Shown here in pieces: positions 61,382-64,000 of a DNA stretch of 64,000 bases. This DNA is from Limobrevibacterium gyesilva (GTDB lineage Bacteria > Pseudomonadota > Alphaproteobacteria > Acetobacterales > Acetobacteraceae). Under the pieces are notes generated by a model, which was given only the letters and a program-made list of their open reading frames with translations, made no database searches and was not told the DNA's origin. The translations under genes were made by a program, and so were the position numbers. The first letter of the stretch is position 1. The number at the start of each line of letters is the position of its first letter. Where the stretch lies: assembly GCF_025989185.1 (NCBI RefSeq), contig NZ_JAPDNT010000015.1:25687-89686 (forward strand). The letters are read 5' to 3'.

Positions 61382-62167
61382 ATGAGCCTCAACGGAAAAG
61401 CAGCACTCGTGACCGGATCGACCAGCGGCATCGGCCTGGGCATCGCCCATGCGCTGGCCGCCGAGGGTGCCAACATCCTGATGAACGGGTTCGGCGATGC
61501 CGGCCAGATCGAGGCTCTGCGGGCCGGGACGGCGGCGAAGTTCGGAGTGAAGGTGGCCTATTCCCCGGCCGACATCAGCAAACCCGACCAGGTGGCGGCG
61601 ATGGTGGCGCAGGCGCGGACGGAGCTGGGCGGCCTGGATATTCTGGTGAACAACGCCGGCATCCAGTTCACCGCCAATATCGAGGATTTCCCGGCGGAGC
61701 AGTGGGACCGGATCATCGCGATCAACCTTTCGGGTGCGTTCCACGCCACCAAGGCGGCGATCCCGGGCATGAAGGCGAAGGGCTGGGGGCGGATCATCAA
61801 CATCGCCTCGGCGCACGGGCTGGTGGCCAGCGCGCAGAAGGTGGCCTATGTGGCGGCCAAGCATGGCATTCTTGGGTTGACCAAGGTTGCGGCCATCGAG
61901 CTGGCCAATTCGGGCGTTACCTGCAACGCGATCTGCCCTGGCTGGGTGCTGACGCCGCTGGTGCAGAAGCAGCTGGAGGACCACGCGCAGAAGGAAGGCA
62001 AGGACATCGAGGCGGTGAAGGCCGAATTCCTGGCCGAGAAGCAGCCGATGCGGCAGTTCTCTACGCCCGAGCAGATCGGGGCGGCCGCGGTGTTCCTGTG
62101 CTCCGAGGGGGCGAAGACGATCACGGGGATTCCGCTGTCCGTGGACGGCGGCTGGGTGGCCCAATAG
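61382..62167 (+). CDS. bdhA: 3-hydroxybutyrate dehydrogenase
   Basis: Short-chain dehydrogenase of 261 residues. The NAD site is VTGSTSGIGLGIA, NNAG is in ILVNNAGIQF, and the catalytic set is IASAHGLVAS with Y and K in VAYVAAKHGILGLTK. Close features of D-beta-hydroxybutyrate dehydrogenases are CNAICPGWVLTPLVQKQ and KQPMRQFSTPEQIG. It interconverts 3-hydroxybutyrate and acetoacetate in PHB use. The ATG at 61382 has TAGGAG upstream. It lies next to a relic of adc, pointing to an older adc-bdhA pairing. Confidence 0.95.
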   Translation: MSLNGKAALVTGSTSGIGLGIAHALAAEGANILMNGFGDAGQIEALRAGTAAKFGVKVAYSPADISKPDQVAAMVAQARTELGGLDILVNNAGIQFTANIEDFPAEQWDRIIAINLSGAFHATKAAIPGMKAKGWGRIINIASAHGLVASAQKVAYVAAKHGILGLTKVAAIELANSGVTCNAICPGWVLTPLVQKQLEDHAQKEGKDIEAVKAEFLAEKQPMRQFSTPEQIGAAAVFLCSEGAKTITGIPLSVDGGWVAQ

Positions 62168-62690
62168 GTCAGGCGGGCTGGGCCGTTGCTTGCGGGCGAT
62201 GCCGCGCGCGATGGGGGGGTCGATCAGCGCGAGGACCGGGCCGCCGGTGGGCCGTGCCGGGCCGCGCACCAGCGGCTCGTCCAGCGTTCGAGCAGTTCGC
62301 GCTGCCGGGCGGTGCCGCCGCTTTCGATGATCACGACCGGGGTGCGCGGGCCAGCCCGTGGGCCAGCAGGCCCGCAGCCTCGGGACCGGCGCCGACCAGG
62401 AGCACCTTGCCATCCCGCGACCGGCTGGTGGAGACGGCGCGGGTGAACTCGGCGCGGGCCGCGTCCTCGTGCCCGGCGGAGGCGGGATCCGCTGCGTGTC
62501 CGGTCAGAAGGCGCTCGGACAGCCGGTGGCGGATTTCGGTCTGGAACGTGCCGGCAAGGGTGGCGGGACGGCCATCGGGGGAGACTAGTGCCTCGGTCCT
62601 AGCACGGACCAGGCGGGTCAGGGCAGGGCCATGGGCGCTTGATGGGGCAGCGGTTGGAGTGCTTGCCGACCGCAGGGCTTGCGTGGTCTA
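62168..62690 (-). pseudogene. possible decayed minus-strand gene, unidentified
   Basis: The minus strand of this gap has coding-like frames without a start codon. One open stretch (62687 to 62331) contains LVSPDGRPATLAGTFQTEI, then GKVLLVGAGPEAAGLLAHGL, and stops. A second frame continues at once with VVIIESGGTARQRELLERW, and a third with GGPVLALIDPPIARGI. Joined with single-base shifts these would read as one protein, so the sequence may be a frameshifted gene or one with sequencing errors. The family is not recognised. Plus-strand frames here are not convincing. Confidence 0.35.
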
Positions 62691-62718
62691 GAGGCGCAAC
62701 GAAAGAACGGAGCGCGGC

Positions 62719-63699
62719 GTGGCTATATTGCTCACTGGGGCTGCAGGATTCATTGGCTATCACGTCGCCGGTGCGCTGCTGGCCCGTGGCGAGCAGGTGG
62801 TCGGGATCGACAACCTGAATTCCTATTATGACGTTCGTTTGAAACAGGCGCGGCTGGAGCGTCTGGCTGACCGGCCAAAATTCGATTTCCACCCGCTGGA
62901 CGTGTCCGATCGGGTGGGAATGGAGGCGCTGGTGGCAGCCAACCCCGATATCACGGACATTGTGCATCTGGCGGCGCAGGCGGGGGTTCGGCATTCGATG
63001 GTCGATCCCTACGCCTATGTGACCTCGAACGTGATGGGGCATCTGGTGATGCTCGAGACGGCCCGGCATCTGCGGGGGCTGCGGCATTTCGTGTACGCCA
63101 GTTCGTCGTCCGTGTATGGGGCCAACCGGGCATTGCCGTTCGCCGAGGCGGACCGGGTGGACACGCCCTTGTCGCTGTATGCGGCGACGAAGCGGGCGGA
63201 TGAGCTGATGAGCTATTCCTATGCGCATCTGTATGGGGTGCCGCAGACCGGGCTCCGCTTTTTCACGGTCTATGGGCCATGGGGGCGGCCGGACATGGCG
63301 TATTTCTCGTTTGCGCGGGCGATCATGGCGGGTGAGCCGATCACCGTTTATGACGAAGGGCGGCTGCGGCGGGACTTCACCTACATAGATGACATCGTGG
63401 CCGGTGTGGTCGGGTGTCTGGACCGGCCGCCGACGGGCGGGCCTCCCCACCGCGTTCTGAACATCGGCAACAACCGCAGCGAGGCGGTGGCAACGCTGAT
63501 CGAGTTGCTGGAATCGGCGCTGGGCCGGCGGGCCATTCTGCGCCACGCCCCCCGGCCTTTGGCCGACGTTACCGAGACCTGTGCCAGCGTTGACGCGATC
63601 GGGGAACTGGCCGGATTCGCGCCGACAACCCCGCTATCCGTTGGAATCCCTCGGTTTGCGGCCTGGTTCCTGGGCTGGCAGGGCGACAAAGTCACATGA
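62719..63699 (+). CDS. NAD-dependent epimerase, UDP-glucuronate 4-epimerase-like
   Basis: Nucleotide-sugar enzyme of 326 residues. The Rossmann motif is LLTGAAGFIGYHVA, followed by VVGIDNLNSYYDVRLKQARL, which marks the UDP-glucuronate 4-epimerase/CapI group. The catalytic motif is YASSSSVYGANR with Y and K in YAATKRADELM, then GLRFFTVYGPWGRPDMA. It should make UDP-galacturonate for LPS or capsule. The GTG at 62719 has GGAG upstream; no ATG is available. No other polysaccharide genes are adjacent. Confidence 0.93.
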   Translation: MAILLTGAAGFIGYHVAGALLARGEQVVGIDNLNSYYDVRLKQARLERLADRPKFDFHPLDVSDRVGMEALVAANPDITDIVHLAAQAGVRHSMVDPYAYVTSNVMGHLVMLETARHLRGLRHFVYASSSSVYGANRALPFAEADRVDTPLSLYAATKRADELMSYSYAHLYGVPQTGLRFFTVYGPWGRPDMAYFSFARAIMAGEPITVYDEGRLRRDFTYIDDIVAGVVGCLDRPPTGGPPHRVLNIGNNRSEAVATLIELLESALGRRAILRHAPRPLADVTETCASVDAIGELAGFAPTTPLSVGIPRFAAWFLGWQGDKVT

Positions 63700-63714
63700 A
63701 TGCAAAGAAGGGGG

Positions 63715-63743
63715 TTGACCGGGCCGGACGACTCCCCTAAATC
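63715..63743 (+). promoter_or_regulatory. candidate rRNA operon promoter
   Basis: TTGACC (63715-63720) and CTAAAT (63737-63742) are spaced by 16 bases (17 to TAAATC), and a GC-rich discriminator then leads into CCGCTCACCGAACGA. This resembles rRNA operon promoters of alphaproteobacteria. It is only 16 bases after the epimerase gene, and no protein gene follows in the window. Confidence 0.7.
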
Positions 63744-64000
63744 CCCGCTCACCGAACGACGCGGTGGCTTGCATCGCCCGGGCGGTTCCGCTAAAACTCT
63801 CGGTCTCCGCTGAGAGACCCGAGTCGGCTAGAACGATCAAGCCATACCAAGTGGTGTGGTTCTGATCGGCTTGGTTTTGTTCTTTCACAATAGAATCTGG
63901 AATTGGAAGGGATACGTTGGCGGCGCCCTGAGGTTGATCCTATGAGGATTGATGGTTTGGGCATTTGGTTAGGTTGGGTTTGATGGCCTGGCTTGGCTTG
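63744..64000 (+). other. candidate rRNA operon leader (16S gene beyond the window)
   Basis: No gene is visible. The stretch holds a boxA-like antitermination motif GTTCTTTCACA (63879-63889), followed by AATCTGGAATTGGAAGGGATACG and GGCGGCG, a pattern seen before alphaproteobacterial 16S genes, then a T/G-rich end. A short hairpin (GGTCT/AGACC near 63805-63825) lies in the first half. The 16S start itself is not present before 64000. Confidence 0.6.

Noticed and set aside
1..64000. CRISPR arrays, prophage genes or intact insertion sequences
   Set aside because: No regularly spaced direct repeats, no cas genes, no transposase, integrase or phage structural genes were seen; the tRNA-Val has no integrase beside it.

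Overview
The window is high-GC, densely packed DNA with frequent ATGA and TGATG stop/start overlaps. It most likely comes from an alphaproteobacterial chromosome, possibly Acetobacteraceae/Rhodospirillales; this is inferred from gene content and style, since no 16S gene is inside the window. Metabolism looks aerobic and heterotrophic, rich in uptake systems: a taurine/nitrate-type ABC importer, a peptide-type ABC importer, a general amino-acid importer and a phosphate importer. Supporting traits are a PEP-CTERM protein with a sigma-54 promoter, an MlaC/HpnM-like lipid-binding protein, and what looks like an rRNA operon promoter and leader at the right edge.

Region by region. 1-6.8 kb (minus): one operon running from importer (binding protein, ATPase, permease) through an FAD oxidoreductase, a CoA-transferase, an enoyl-CoA hydratase and a 7Fe ferredoxin to a LysR regulator cut by the window edge. 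It looks like uptake and CoA-dependent breakdown of an unknown acid, with an inverted-repeat operator candidate in front. 7-8.2 kb: a fumarylacetoacetate-hydrolase-family enzyme and a small acidic protein. 8.3-13.6 kb (minus): RND efflux adaptor and pump followed by an AlgX/AlgJ-like protein. 13.8-17.4 kb: a split two-subunit ThDP decarboxylase diverging from an acyl-CoA dehydrogenase/CoA-transferase pair. 17.4-21.4 kb: lytic transglycosylase, an unannotated small RNA candidate with an anti-Shine-Dalgarno motif, N-formylglutamate amidohydrolase, tRNA-Val(GAC), MlaC-like protein and two uncharacterised proteins. 21.4-23.8 kb: GMC oxidoreductase and MBL hydrolase.

23.9-29.4 kb (minus): pstSCAB-phoU-phoB with a Pho box upstream of pstS; phoR is not adjacent. 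29.7-32.8 kb: small membrane peptide, 1-Cys peroxiredoxin, an Rrf2 regulator diverging from cysK, and a YaiI/YqxD protein. 32.9-36.6 kb: a peptide-type binding protein, a large inverted-repeat element, an M20-type amidohydrolase and a glycerophosphodiesterase. 36.7-45.3 kb (minus): a peptide-type ABC importer with two permeases, two ATPases and three paralogous binding proteins. 45.4-48.7 kb (minus): aapJQM without its ATPase gene. 48.9-52.4 kb: aldehyde dehydrogenase, then murQ-nagA for amino-sugar recycling.

52.6-54 kb: HU-like protein and a PEP-CTERM protein behind a sigma-54 promoter. 54.1-59.2 kb (minus): parE, an MFS exporter with a C-terminal monooxygenase-like domain, and a patatin-like phospholipase. 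59.3-62.2 kb: acetoacetate decarboxylase, an OmpA-type lipoprotein, a leftover 3' end of a second acetoacetate decarboxylase, and 3-hydroxybutyrate dehydrogenase. 62.2-64 kb: a possibly frameshifted gene remnant, a UDP-glucuronate-4-epimerase-like enzyme, and the rRNA operon promoter/leader. No CRISPR array, prophage or intact insertion sequence was seen.
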